Shown here: positions 45,753 through 53,844 of the stretch, one piece after another
How the letters are laid out: every line of letters begins with the position of its first letter
Position numbering within the stretch: position 1 is the first letter of the stretch
From: JAAYTY01 sp964569245
Lineage (GTDB): Bacteria; Fermentibacterota; Fermentibacteria; Fermentibacterales; Fermentibacteraceae
Assembly (NCBI GenBank): GCA_964569245.1
Contig: CAZMTK010000002.1
Coordinates: 62,001 to 126,000, forward strand
Reading direction: 5' to 3'
DNA: 64,000 nt
Made by a program: the position numbers and the translations under genes
Notes under the pieces: model-generated
Seen by the model: only the letters and a program-made list of their open reading frames with translations
The model's database searches: none
Told to the model about the DNA's origin: nothing

Positions 45753-47188
45753 AGCTTTTCACCGTCCTCCTCGCCGGCGTTGCGGCGGCCTGTGCAGCCG
45801 CGGGCAGGCCGGTTCTCCTGGGCGACGGCATCGGGCTGGTCGCCCCCCTCTCCGCATCGCTGGTGCTCTGCACGGACACGCATGGGGGGTTCTTCACGGT
45901 ATCCCTGCCGTCGGGCGAGCGGAGGCCCTGGGTCTCCTCGTGGCAGCCGGAGGAAGCAGGCTGGGAGATCCGGGAGGGGTATTCGTACGACGGCTTCGTC
46001 TTCGCACTCGATTCCAGCCCCGACAAAGAGCACGTCGTCTTCGCCCAGGGCGTATGGCTTCCGGAAAGCTACGGAGTGCCGGACGACATGGAGGGGCTCA
46101 GGGGCTGCTTCGTGGTCGTCGTCTGCGACGTCGACGGGATGGACGCGGTTCCCGTCGCGATCGGCGTCGAGGTCGGAGGGGGCCCGCAGTACAGCTTCAC
46201 CTCCGACTCCAGGCGGCTGGTGGGCCAGCCCTTCTACCCCTGCAAGCCCACTCCCGATGGATACGCAGAGCTCCTGAGGAGGGGCTGGGACGCACCGCCT
46301 CCAGTTCCCCCGTTCGACTTCTACGACGTCGAGACGGGAGAGCGCGGCGCCATACCGGGCCTCGAGATCGGCGACGGCTACTGGAAGTGCCCCTACAGCG
46401 ACAACTTCAGGATCGAGAACAACTGGTACATGGAGCACGTCTTCTCGAGCTTCGCCACCGGCGGCGTCTCCGGGAGCTACTCGGTGCCGGAGGACGCGGA
46501 CGGCGGGTACATACGGGGCTGGATCCTCCCCGATGCGGTGCTGATGGAGGGGAACGAGAGCTGGAAGGTCCTGCACGTCGACGGATCGGTCGAAAACGGC
46601 CCGTCGATCTACGACTGGGACCTCTACTGCTGGCTGCCCGACGGCAGCTACCTGTTCACCCGGGACGGCGGGGCGACGGTTCTCCACGGGAATGTGGACT
46701 GGACGACCGGCGAGACTTCCGATGTCAAGATATGCCCCGGGCTGGAAGCCTTCATCGAGGAGTCCTTCGTGCCTCTTCCGGGCTCTCAGGGTGTGCTGAT
46801 CCACACACCGGCCATGTGGGGTGACGGCCGCCTGTTCTACTACCCCCTNNNNNNNNNNNNNNNNNNNNNNNNNNNNNNNNNNNNNNNNNNNNNNNNNNNN
46901 NNNNNNNNNNNNNNNNNNNNNNNNNNNNNNNNNNNNNNNNNNNNNNNNCGCCCCGTCGCCGTGGGCGTGTCCGTGGGCTCGGGCCCCCGCGCATGGTTCG
47001 ATCCGGGCACATCGGTGCTGGTCCTCGAAGGGTTCTCGCAATGCATCCCGACACCGGATGGTTATGCGATGTACATGCTCGGCAGGACGGAGACCCTGCC
47101 ATTCGACGCATTCGACCCTGATACCGGAATGCTTGTCCCGACCGACGCCATGGAGCCTGAAAGACCGACTGAAGCTCCCTCTCCATGA
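45749..47188 (+). CDS. secreted protein of unknown function, interrupted by assembly gap
   Basis: Start ATG at 45749-45751 overlaps the dehydrogenase stop (ATGA). The N-terminus MKLFTVLLAGVAAACAAAG is a signal peptide. The mature part is Gly-, Asp- and Trp-rich, with blade-like repeats (WLPDGSYLFTRDGG). The frame passes through 100 N and stays open to 47188, but the gap length is conventional, so continuity is not proven. The piece after the gap (PVAVGVSVGSGP, IPTPDGYA, PFDAFDPDTG) repeats a piece before it (PVAIGVEVGGGP, KPTPDGYA, PFDFYDVETG). It may be one repeat protein or two tandem paralogues. No family recognised. Confidence 0.6.
   Translation: MKLFTVLLAGVAAACAAAGRPVLLGDGIGLVAPLSASLVLCTDTHGGFFTVSLPSGERRPWVSSWQPEEAGWEIREGYSYDGFVFALDSSPDKEHVVFAQGVWLPESYGVPDDMEGLRGCFVVVVCDVDGMDAVPVAIGVEVGGGPQYSFTSDSRRLVGQPFYPCKPTPDGYAELLRRGWDAPPPVPPFDFYDVETGERGAIPGLEIGDGYWKCPYSDNFRIENNWYMEHVFSSFATGGVSGSYSVPEDADGGYIRGWILPDAVLMEGNESWKVLHVDGSVENGPSIYDWDLYCWLPDGSYLFTRDGGATVLHGNVDWTTGETSDVKICPGLEAFIEESFVPLPGSQGVLIHTPAMWGDGRLFYYPXXXXXXXXXXXXXXXXXXXXXXXXXXXXXXXXXXRPVAVGVSVGSGPRAWFDPGTSVLVLEGFSQCIPTPDGYAMYMLGRTETLPFDAFDPDTGMLVPTDAMEPERPTEAPSP
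46849..46948. other. assembly gap, 100 N
   Basis: Exactly 100 undetermined bases, the conventional length for a gap of unknown size. It lies inside the preceding coding region, between two copies of a related sequence, a situation in which assemblers commonly break. Confidence 0.99.
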
Positions 47189-47244
47189 TATCCCGCATAG
47201 TTGAATCCAGCCTCAGCTCTTGATTCCGGTGAACGAGTCATGAC

Positions 47245-47264
47245 CACCTCCTGCAGGAGGTGGC
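47245..47264. repeat. perfect 20-base palindrome
   Basis: CCACCTCCTG followed by its exact reverse complement. In RNA it could fold as a stem, though with a very small loop. No T-run follows on either side, so it is not a standard terminator; it could also be a protein-binding site. Confidence 0.5.
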
Positions 47265-47406
47265 TGCAGGCATTCCGTCTTCGATCTCCCTCGTCGACAG
47301 CATTCGATTCCATTCAGCAGGCGTCCGGCCCTTCAGGCAGGGACGACATCGGCTGTTTCTGGGCTGTTGCGTGCGGCAGGCCAGTGCTTCGGCTGTCAGA
47401 GGCTTG

Positions 47407-47435
47407 TTGACAGCCCCCCAACCTGATTCTCTAAT
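47407..47435 (+). promoter_or_regulatory. near-consensus sigma70-type promoter
   Basis: TTGACA (6 of 6) at 47407-47412, a 17-base spacer, and TCTAAT (5 of 6) at 47430-47435. Transcription would start near 47442 and run through an AGGAGGAGGG at 47451-47460 toward the repeat protein gene 190 bases on, leaving a long 5' leader. Confidence 0.6.
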
Positions 47436-47602
47436 AAACTAGGGATCGACAGGAGGAGGGTGGACTGCTGGCTTGTCCTCCACGGAGAGACAGTGCCGAC
47501 TCCGAAGTTCGCAGCCGGCATTGCATGGCCGGAGAGCTTCCGCTACGATCAGTCCTACTACTGTACCATATGCTTCGAATGGTAGTCTGCTTTCAGTTGA
47601 TC

Positions 47603-47611
47603 TGCTATAAT
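47603..47611 (+). promoter_or_regulatory. extended -10 promoter element
   Basis: TGCTATAAT: a perfect TATAAT with the TGn extension, which can work without a -35. Start of transcription would be about 15 bases before the ATG at 47633, just leaving room for the GGAGGG ribosome site. Confidence 0.5.
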
Positions 47612-47632
47612 AACTGGAGGGTTGTCGGTTCG

Positions 47633-49090
47633 ATGAACAGGCGCCTGTTGATCCCCTGTCTTCTCTTGTCACTGCATCCCGGTTTTCCGGACACAGCAGC
47701 TGCAGAGTCTCCCGGGAACGGTATTGGCTGGTGGAACACCTACGGCGGACGACCGGGCTGGGACGAATGCTCCGGCTTGGCCGAGTGCCTCGACGAAGGC
47801 TTCCTGCTCGCGGGATTTACCGACGCCTGGACATCGGAGATGGATGCATTCCTGGTGAGGACCGACCAGTACGGCAATCCGCTCTGGGAATCGCGCGTCG
47901 GCGGAGATCAGGCTGACGAAGCCTGGGATGTGCTCGCGACTGTGGATGGAGGGGTCCTGGTTGCAGGCTGCACTTACTCGTACGGCCTCGGCGATGGCGA
48001 TGCCTGGCTGGTCAGGACCGATTCGTCGGGGGGCGTCCTGTGGTCCCGGACCTATGGAACGCGTGAAGACGACTGCTTCTACAGCATCATGCCCGTTTCG
48101 GACGGGTGCTTCATCGCGGCGGGCATGTCGGGTGAATATCCTGTGGATGTCTCCATGTACCTCGTGAAGGTCGATCAGGAAGGGAACGAACTCTGGCACA
48201 GGAACTACGGCGGTGGTTCTGCCAACGGTGCCGATTTCGCCATGGAGACTCCTGACGGAGGTTTCATCCTTGCCGGGAAGAACGAGAACTCCGGACAGAC
48301 CGACGGCTGGCTCGTCAAGACCGATTCCCAGGGCGGCTTCGAATGGGACGCGATTCTCAGCGGTCCCGGCTACGACAGGTTCCGTCATGTTGCGATCTCA
48401 CCAGCCGGAGATTACATCGCCACCGGAGTCAGCTATGGTTCCGACGATGATGCCGACCTCTGGATCGTAGCTGTGGATCAGACAGGTGACTCTCTCTGGA
48501 GCCGTTGCTATGGGGAGCCTTACGGCAGCGAGGGTGCCAGGTGGATATCTGTTGCTCCCTCAGGCGGGTTCTACATCGCAGGCACCAGTGGTTCCCACGG
48601 CTGGCCGTACTCGGACATGTGGCTTCTGCAAGTGGATGAGGTCGGCCAGTTCGTCGGGGAGGACTACTATTCCGGCCCCTACTGCGATTCCGGGGAGTGT
48701 GGCATCATCACCGGCGACGGCGGAGTGGTTTGTGCGGGAAGTGCCGGAGCCTACGGTGAGTTCGATTTCCTCCTCGTGGAGTTCGTCCCACCCATGGGGG
48801 GCATTCCGGAAGCCGGTCCTCCCGCGGAATGTGGAGCAATTGTTACAGCGCATCCGAACCCGTGTTCCGGCTCGTGTGTCGCAACAGTCTGCGTACCTGT
48901 CGATTGTATCTGCAGGATCGGGCTCTACGACATGACGGGAAGGCTTGTCACGACTTTGTTCGAAGGACCGGTCCGGGCGGGATCCAGCGACTTCCCGTTC
49001 GATGCAGCCGGGCTGCCGCCGGGAGTCCTCTACATTCGGATATGCTCGGGAGACCTCTCGGCTTCAACCAGGTTCGTCGTCCTCAGATAG
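47633..49090 (+). CDS. secreted repeat protein with T9SS-type C-terminal sorting domain
   Basis: 485 residues. Signal peptide MNRRLLIPCLLLSLHPGF. From about 30 to 390 there are seven or eight repeats of about 50 residues with the pattern DGGFILAGxxxSxGxxDxWLVKTDxxGxxLW, a known repeat of secreted proteins in FCB bacteria, probably a beta-propeller. After a Pro/Gly linker the last 80 residues have HPNPCSGSC, IGLYDMTGRLVTTLFEGPV and GLPPGVLYIRICSG, ending STRFVVLR, like a T9SS type A sorting domain. The in-frame start at 47525 is not chosen because it lacks the signal peptide. Its base composition is less GC-rich than the flanks. Confidence 0.85.
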   Translation: MNRRLLIPCLLLSLHPGFPDTAAAESPGNGIGWWNTYGGRPGWDECSGLAECLDEGFLLAGFTDAWTSEMDAFLVRTDQYGNPLWESRVGGDQADEAWDVLATVDGGVLVAGCTYSYGLGDGDAWLVRTDSSGGVLWSRTYGTREDDCFYSIMPVSDGCFIAAGMSGEYPVDVSMYLVKVDQEGNELWHRNYGGGSANGADFAMETPDGGFILAGKNENSGQTDGWLVKTDSQGGFEWDAILSGPGYDRFRHVAISPAGDYIATGVSYGSDDDADLWIVAVDQTGDSLWSRCYGEPYGSEGARWISVAPSGGFYIAGTSGSHGWPYSDMWLLQVDEVGQFVGEDYYSGPYCDSGECGIITGDGGVVCAGSAGAYGEFDFLLVEFVPPMGGIPEAGPPAECGAIVTAHPNPCSGSCVATVCVPVDCICRIGLYDMTGRLVTTLFEGPVRAGSSDFPFDAAGLPPGVLYIRICSGDLSASTRFVVLR

Positions 49091-49485
49091 CCTGTGCATA
49101 TCGGGTCGCAGTTAACTACGTTAACTTCGCCGTAAGCTCAGCTCTATTCTGATATTGGATGGCTTTACGTATTATCAGTTCAGGCCAGAACCCGCAGATA
49201 TGAGTGTTCCAGATCCCGACAGCTCGATGAAGCAACCGACAGATTGACCTCAAGCCGAATTTCTGCCTGAGTCCTCCGACGCCGGAACCCAGCCAGAAGT
49301 CCGGCAGCGGCGCCCTCTGCACGAGAAGTTTCCAGATCAGGATGGAAGTGTCAAAGCCTCCAGGACCGTGGCCCGGGAGGGAATGAAGACTACAGGATCA
49401 CCACTCTCCCCCTCTCGACACCCGAAAGCCCGCCCCTTGACGCATACAAACATTTGTTTATGTTGCCGGCGGAAGGAGGGCCGAT
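49091..49485. other. 395-base non-coding region
   Basis: The first 345 bases are less GC-rich and show only short signals, such as two GTTAAC palindromes three bases apart near 49110. An open minus-strand frame of 68 codons (49116-49322) has no ribosome site or recognisable product. The last 50 bases hold the promoter of the following gene. Confidence 0.5.
49437..49464 (+). promoter_or_regulatory. promoter with an operator-like dyad in the spacer
   Basis: TTGACG (49437-49442) and TATGTT (49459-49464) are 16 bases apart. The spacer holds ACAAA-CA-TTTGT (49446-49457), a perfect 5+5 inverted repeat. A dyad between -35 and -10 is typical of MerR-like or repressor control. The gene downstream encodes an effector-binding domain. 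Confidence 0.5.
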
Positions 49486-49968
49486 ATGACCACCGAGCTG
49501 CGCATCCTGCCGCCCATGACCGTGCTGTGCGCGGGCCGCGAAGGCTCCCTCAGCACCCTGCCGGGCGCCTTCGAGCGCCTGTTCGAGTACATCTCGGGCA
49601 GGCACGTCGAGCCCGGGCCCGACCTCATGACCATCCACAACGCAGACCCCGTCGCCTCGCCGTTCGGCTGCCTGCAGTCCGAGGCCGCCGTATCGCTCGG
49701 GGAGGGCCACAGGCCCGACGAACCCGGGATAAGTGTGAAGGTGCTCCCAGGCGGCACCTATGCAGTCTACAGGCACACCGGCCCCTACTCGAGCCTCATG
49801 CTGGCCTGGGCGCGCTTCAGGGAGATCCTCGGGGGTCTCTTCTCCGGTCCCCAAGCCGGACCGTGCTTCGAGGTGTATTTGAGCGACCCGGAGACAACCC
49901 CGGAATGCGACCTTGTCACCGAACTCTGCTGCAGAGTTTCGGACGAGGGGATGGCGGCCTGCTCATGA
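49486..49968 (+). CDS. GyrI-like / AraC-type effector-binding domain protein
   Basis: 160 residues with no DNA-binding region. The fold is recognised from LRILPPMTVLCAGREGSLST at the start, a central PFGCLQSEAAVSLGE strand region, and the LPGGTYAVYRHTGPYSSLML stretch (typical GGxYAVxxHxGPYxxL). Stand-alone members bind hydrophobic or cationic compounds, inhibit gyrase (GyrI) or hydrolyse cyclopropane compounds in some reports. GGAAGGAGG precedes the ATG. Its stop abuts the stop of the convergent CCA-adding enzyme gene. Confidence 0.85.
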   Translation: MTTELRILPPMTVLCAGREGSLSTLPGAFERLFEYISGRHVEPGPDLMTIHNADPVASPFGCLQSEAAVSLGEGHRPDEPGISVKVLPGGTYAVYRHTGPYSSLMLAWARFREILGGLFSGPQAGPCFEVYLSDPETTPECDLVTELCCRVSDEGMAACS

Positions 49969-51396
49969 TCAGAGGTGGTTGATCTCCTGGGGATTCCTCT
50001 CCAGCCACTCGATGTAGTACGCGGGTTTCTGCCCGGGCTCCAGCTCACCGTCGACCACCAGTTCCTCCAGCCTCGCGAGCAGGCGGCCCATTTTCGGGCC
50101 CTCCAGGTCTCCAATGCCATGGAGCTTCTCCAAGGCAGGAGCAAGGCTCTTCGGCAACAGCCTGACGTCGACCCTGCAGGCTGCGAGCCTTTTCTCGAGA
50201 TCGCCGAGGTCAGAGAGCCTGCCATCGCGAAGCTCGGGAGCGAGCGCGGCCGCATCGGCCCTGGCAAGGGCCATGAGCAGGTCGAGCGCGGGCCCGGCGT
50301 CTCTCTTCAGCCTCCTTATGGCCGACTCGGTCCACGATTTCCGGTAAAGCGCAGGCCTCATGTGAAGCTTCACAAGCCTGGCGACCGCATCCCGACGCTT
50401 CTTCGAAAACCTGAGCCTCTCCGCCACAGCCAGCACGATCTCCACCCCGGTGCCCTCGTGCCCGTGGAAGTTGGGGGTTCCCCACAGGTCGGCGGACCGC
50501 GTTGAGGGCTTGCCGGCATCGTGGAGCAACGCGGCCCAGCGCAGATCGAGGTTCCTGTCAGTAGCCTCCAGGACGGCAAGCGTGTGATGCCAGGCATCCA
50601 GATGGTGCCACGGGCCCTGTGCGGCGCCCTCCTCGCCTGCCAGGGGCACCAGCTCGGGCAGGACGATCCCCAGGAGGCCCGTGGTCTTCAGAAGTGCGAC
50701 CGAAGCGGCGGCTGTACGGCCGGACTCGGAATCGAGCATCTCGTCCAGCTCCATCAGCCACCTCTCCCGGGAGACGAACTCCAGATCACCGGCATGAGAC
50801 TCCATGGCGGAGCACAGGCCGGGGTCGAGAACGAATCCGAACCTTGCTGCGAACCTCACGGCCCTGAGCATGCGCAGCGGGTCCTCCTGCATTGTCACTA
50901 CGGGATCCATCGGTGTGCGGATGACGCCAGCCGAGATGTCCCCCCTGCCGCCGAAAGGATCTACAAGCACGCCTCCGGCGTCGGCCGCCATCGCGTTGAT
51001 CGTGAAGTCCCGCCGTCTCAGGTCCTCCTCCAGGGACTTGCCGAATACCACTTCGGGCTTGCGGCTCCTCTTCCTGTAAACTTCCGCCCTGAAGGTTGTT
51101 ATCTCTATCTTGCGGTGAACGCCTGCTCTCGTGTGCATCGCCGATATCGTCCCGAAACCGGCTCCGACGTCCCAGGTCCTGAAACCCAGATCCTCCAGTA
51201 TCCGTTTCGTATCAGCGGGGCGAGCGCTCGTAGCGAAGTCAAGATCGTCCTGCCGGGAGTTCCGGGACAGGATTCTGTCACGCACCACACCACCGACCAG
51301 GTACAGTTCGAACCCGGCCTTATCGAAGGCGGCGAACAACTTCCTCTCCAGTTGACGGATCTTTATCCGGTCTGTCATGCCTCCAAGATACATCAT
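49969..51396 (-). CDS. cca: CCA tRNA nucleotidyltransferase / poly(A)-polymerase family with HD domain
   Basis: 475 residues (457-475 depending on which ATG is used: 51396, 51393 or 51378). Adds or repairs the 3' CCA of tRNA. The nucleotidyltransferase head has LYLVGGVVRDRIL, the catalytic DDLDFATSA pair, RRRDFTINAMA and EDPLRMLRAVRFAARFGF. From about residue 245 an HD phosphohydrolase domain has HLDAWHHTLAVLEA and RWAALLHDAGKP. This combination is typical of many CCA-adding or A-adding enzymes; the exact nucleotide specificity cannot be read. All five tRNAs of the window already encode CCA, so repair is a likely job. Confidence 0.92.
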   Translation of the reverse strand: MMYLGGMTDRIKIRQLERKLFAAFDKAGFELYLVGGVVRDRILSRNSRQDDLDFATSARPADTKRILEDLGFRTWDVGAGFGTISAMHTRAGVHRKIEITTFRAEVYRKRSRKPEVVFGKSLEEDLRRRDFTINAMAADAGGVLVDPFGGRGDISAGVIRTPMDPVVTMQEDPLRMLRAVRFAARFGFVLDPGLCSAMESHAGDLEFVSRERWLMELDEMLDSESGRTAAASVALLKTTGLLGIVLPELVPLAGEEGAAQGPWHHLDAWHHTLAVLEATDRNLDLRWAALLHDAGKPSTRSADLWGTPNFHGHEGTGVEIVLAVAERLRFSKKRRDAVARLVKLHMRPALYRKSWTESAIRRLKRDAGPALDLLMALARADAAALAPELRDGRLSDLGDLEKRLAACRVDVRLLPKSLAPALEKLHGIGDLEGPKMGRLLARLEELVVDGELEPGQKPAYYIEWLERNPQEINHL

Positions 51397-51488
51397 GCTC
51401 CAACTGAGGCAAGCTGAGTGGTTCGGAGACGACGGAGCCGGTTATCTTCCCGTCGTCTGTCGCAGAATCATCCCGAGAGGGGGAGCCC

Positions 51489-52223
51489 GTGAACCTAGGC
51501 ATTGCGATTCTGCTTTCAGTAACCTCGATGACGGAGTCGCCGCTTGACGGATGGTTCGTCGACGGCGAGGCCGGCATTGCCTTCAGCATCTACAACGATG
51601 TGAGGATACCCGGGGATTCCGGCACGGAGTTCTCCCTGACGGAGGACTTCGAGACCGATCCGGCCCTGGCTTGCCGCCTCCGTGTCGGCAGGACGCTGGG
51701 GGAGCGCCACCATATAAGCCTCTTCGCCGCCCCGTTGAGGTTCGAGGCCGAAGGCACGGCCGGGGAGGACCTCTCCTACAACGGAACCGTGTTCCCGGAG
51801 GGAACGACCGTCTCAGCCTCTTACAGGTTCGACTCCTACAGGCTGACCTACCGGTACGACCTCGCGAGGAGCGAAAGACTCGTGGCTGCGCTGGGCTTCA
51901 CGGCAAAGCTGCGCGACGCGGCCATCCGGCTCGAGGGCGGCGGCCTCGTATCCACCAAGTCGAACACCGGACTGGTTCCCCTCGTGAGCTTCTCGCTCGA
52001 CTGGGCGGCTGCGGGGAAGCTCCACCTGCTCATCGACGGCGACGCCCTGGCGGCACCCCAGGGAAGGGCCGAGGACGTCTTCCTGGGCGCGGGATGGGCG
52101 TTCGATCCGGGTACCGTCTTGAGGGCCGGATGCAGGGTTCTGGAAGGCGGGGCCGACAACGACGAGGTGTACAACTTCACCATGGCGAGCTTCGCCGTCA
52201 TGGGCTTCAGCCTGGCGCTGTAG
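51489..52223 (+). CDS. predicted outer-membrane beta-barrel protein
   Basis: 244 residues from a GTG at 51489 after GAGAGGGGGAG. A short hydrophobic N-terminus ends around TSMTESPLDG. The remainder is a run of alternating amphipathic strands such as RHHISLFAAPLRFEAEG, YRFDSYRLTYRYDLARS and GLVPLVSFSLDWAAA, ending MASFAVMGFSLAL. A barrel of eight to twelve strands is likely. No specific family recognised. The next gene begins at the very next base after its stop, so the two are probably co-translated. Confidence 0.75.
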   Translation: MNLGIAILLSVTSMTESPLDGWFVDGEAGIAFSIYNDVRIPGDSGTEFSLTEDFETDPALACRLRVGRTLGERHHISLFAAPLRFEAEGTAGEDLSYNGTVFPEGTTVSASYRFDSYRLTYRYDLARSERLVAALGFTAKLRDAAIRLEGGGLVSTKSNTGLVPLVSFSLDWAAAGKLHLLIDGDALAAPQGRAEDVFLGAGWAFDPGTVLRAGCRVLEGGADNDEVYNFTMASFAVMGFSLAL

Positions 52224-53201
52224 GTGTTCGAATCCGCGCCAGGGAAGGCTCTCAGCCTTCTCCGGGACTCCTTCTCCGTGTGTCTGGTGCTCTTCCGGAT
52301 GCTTGTGCCGGTTCTGCTCATCGTAAAGGTCCTGGAGACGGCAGGAGGCATAGATCTTCTGGGGCGCTTCCTGGCTCCGCTGATGGGGATCGCCGGCTTG
52401 CCGGGCTCCACGGGGCTCGTCTGGGCGGCAGCCATGGTCACAAGTCTCTACGGCGGCATCGTGGTATTCCTCTCGATCGCTCCCGGCGCTGGGCTCACCT
52501 GCGCCCAGGTCACCGTGCTGACGACGATGATGCTGGTCGCGCATTCGCTCCCCGTGGAACTGAGTGTCGCCAGGCAGGCGGGAGTGCGGATCAGGTTCAT
52601 GGCTCCATGGAGAGTCCTCGGCGCCCTGGCACTGGGTGCCATGCTCAATCTGGCCTATTCGGCCGGGGATTTCCTGCAGCAGCCGGCTGGAATCCTCTGG
52701 CATCCCCCGGCACCTCAGGCGGGGCTGGCGGCCTGGGCTCTCTCGCAGCTCCGCAACCTGGCGATGATATTCGCGGCGGTAACCATCTTGATGGCCTTTC
52801 TGCGGATACTCGACAGGAGCGGCATCACGAAGGTGCTGAACAGGATTCTGCGACCCGTTCTAGCCTCCCTGGGGATCGGCCCCGAGGCCTCGACGATCAC
52901 GATCCTCGGCATGGTACTCGGGCTATCGTACGGAGGAGGGCTCATCATAAGGGGCGCGCGCTCGGGCGAGATTCCACGGCGCGACGTCTTCTTCTCCCTG
53001 TCCCTGATGGGGCTCTCGCACAGCGTCGTCGAGGACTCGCTGCTGATGCTGTCGCTGGGCGCCAGCATCACCGGAGTCCTGGTCGCCCGGCTGGCCTTCA
53101 CCTGGGCGCTCCTGCCCCTTCTCGTGGCTCTCGTGAAGAAGCTCGGCGACACATCCTTCAACCGGCACCTCTACAGGGCGCCGTCCGCGGAGAGGACGTG
53201 A
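52224..53201 (+). CDS. nucleoside-recognition (Gate) domain membrane protein, SpmA/SpmB-like
   Basis: 325 residues, start GTG at 52224 directly after the previous stop. Eight or so membrane segments form two Gate-like halves: RMLVPVLLIVKVLETAGGID with the SLYGGIVVFLS turn, and ILGMVLGLSYGGGLIIRGA with LMGLSHSVVEDSLLML. The sequences GLSHSVVEDS and AHSLPVELS have the HS...E pattern of Gate domains. Members include the sporulation protein pair SpmA/SpmB and YjiH/FeoB-like cores; no substrate is established for this type. Confidence 0.82.
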   Translation: MFESAPGKALSLLRDSFSVCLVLFRMLVPVLLIVKVLETAGGIDLLGRFLAPLMGIAGLPGSTGLVWAAAMVTSLYGGIVVFLSIAPGAGLTCAQVTVLTTMMLVAHSLPVELSVARQAGVRIRFMAPWRVLGALALGAMLNLAYSAGDFLQQPAGILWHPPAPQAGLAAWALSQLRNLAMIFAAVTILMAFLRILDRSGITKVLNRILRPVLASLGIGPEASTITILGMVLGLSYGGGLIIRGARSGEIPRRDVFFSLSLMGLSHSVVEDSLLMLSLGASITGVLVARLAFTWALLPLLVALVKKLGDTSFNRHLYRAPSAERT

Positions 53202-53222
53202 CGCCGCCGGAGCGAGGCGCCG

Positions 53223-53786
53223 CTATCGCCCTCCCGCGAGAAGCGACCTGCCTCTGTCAAATGCCTCGTCGAGGAGGTCGGGACGGCCTTCGAGGTCGGA
53301 CGGCCCGCCGACGCCGGCTGCGACGATGCGCCCGGCTGGATGCAGACCGACCATGTCCAGCGCCTTCTCCAGCATGTCGAATGATCCTGTGAACAAGCCC
53401 GGATCGGAGGCGCCCTGGGTGTACACGGTGAGGAGCGGCATCCCCTTCCCCAGGCGGGATCGGAAGCCGGGGGCGACAAGAGCGAACAGTCTGTCGGCGA
53501 AGGCCTTTGTCTGCGATGAGGGGGCGTACATGTACACGGGCGAGCCAAGCACGGCTGCAGAGGAGCTTCCTAGAGCCTCGCATATCTCCTTCATCCCGTC
53601 CCTCTGAACGCATACGCCGCTGTCCCTGCACGAATAGCAGGCTCTGCATCCCCCGATGTCCATCTCTGCAAGTCTGAACAGAACGGTCTCGGCCCCGTGC
53701 GAGGCCGCCCCTTCCAGGGCTTTCGATACCAGAAGGCAGGAGCTGCTGGCGGCCCTCGGACTTCCGCAGATGCCTGTGACCTTCAT
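53223..53786 (-). CDS. iron-sulfur flavoprotein (NADPH-dependent FMN reductase family)
   Basis: 187 residues. Flavodoxin-like fold: ICGSPRAASSSCLLVSKALE binds the FMN phosphate, and VLGSPVYMYAPSSQTKAFAD is the usual second FMN loop. GCRACYSCRDSGVC gives C-x2-C-x2-C-x4-C, close to the compact 4Fe-4S motif of the archaeal and bacterial Isf proteins. Likely a cytoplasmic electron-transfer or reductive-detoxification protein. It lies 58 bases after the flippase gene on the same strand, and convergent with the Gate protein. Confidence 0.85.
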   Translation of the reverse strand: MKVTGICGSPRAASSSCLLVSKALEGAASHGAETVLFRLAEMDIGGCRACYSCRDSGVCVQRDGMKEICEALGSSSAAVLGSPVYMYAPSSQTKAFADRLFALVAPGFRSRLGKGMPLLTVYTQGASDPGLFTGSFDMLEKALDMVGLHPAGRIVAAGVGGPSDLEGRPDLLDEAFDRGRSLLAGGR

Positions 53787-53844
53787 TTCTTCCTCCTGTC
53801 GCGCTCCAGCTTCCGTCCCGGCTGGAGCAGTGCCTGACGAAGCA

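Larger units (their letters stand above)
47189..47632. other. 444-base non-coding region with promoters and a palindrome
   Basis: Less GC-rich than its surroundings. It holds a perfect 20-base palindrome (47245-47264, CCACCTCCTGCAGGAGGTGG), a near-consensus promoter at 47407-47435 and an extended -10 at 47603-47611. The first 55 and the middle 140 bases show nothing else I can name. Confidence 0.6.

Noticed and set aside
46849..46948. reading frame continuous across the N run
   Set aside because: The gap length is conventional; the open frame through it is not evidence of one continuous protein.
47460..47585. 41-codon frame after AGGAGGAGG
   Set aside because: Not annotated as a gene: spacing to the GTG is only 3 bases and no homologue or conservation can be judged; mentioned as a possible leader peptide only.
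49116..49322. 68-codon minus-strand frame in the intergenic space
   Set aside because: No ribosome site, no recognisable domain; possibly a degenerate remnant, but nothing supports a transposase.
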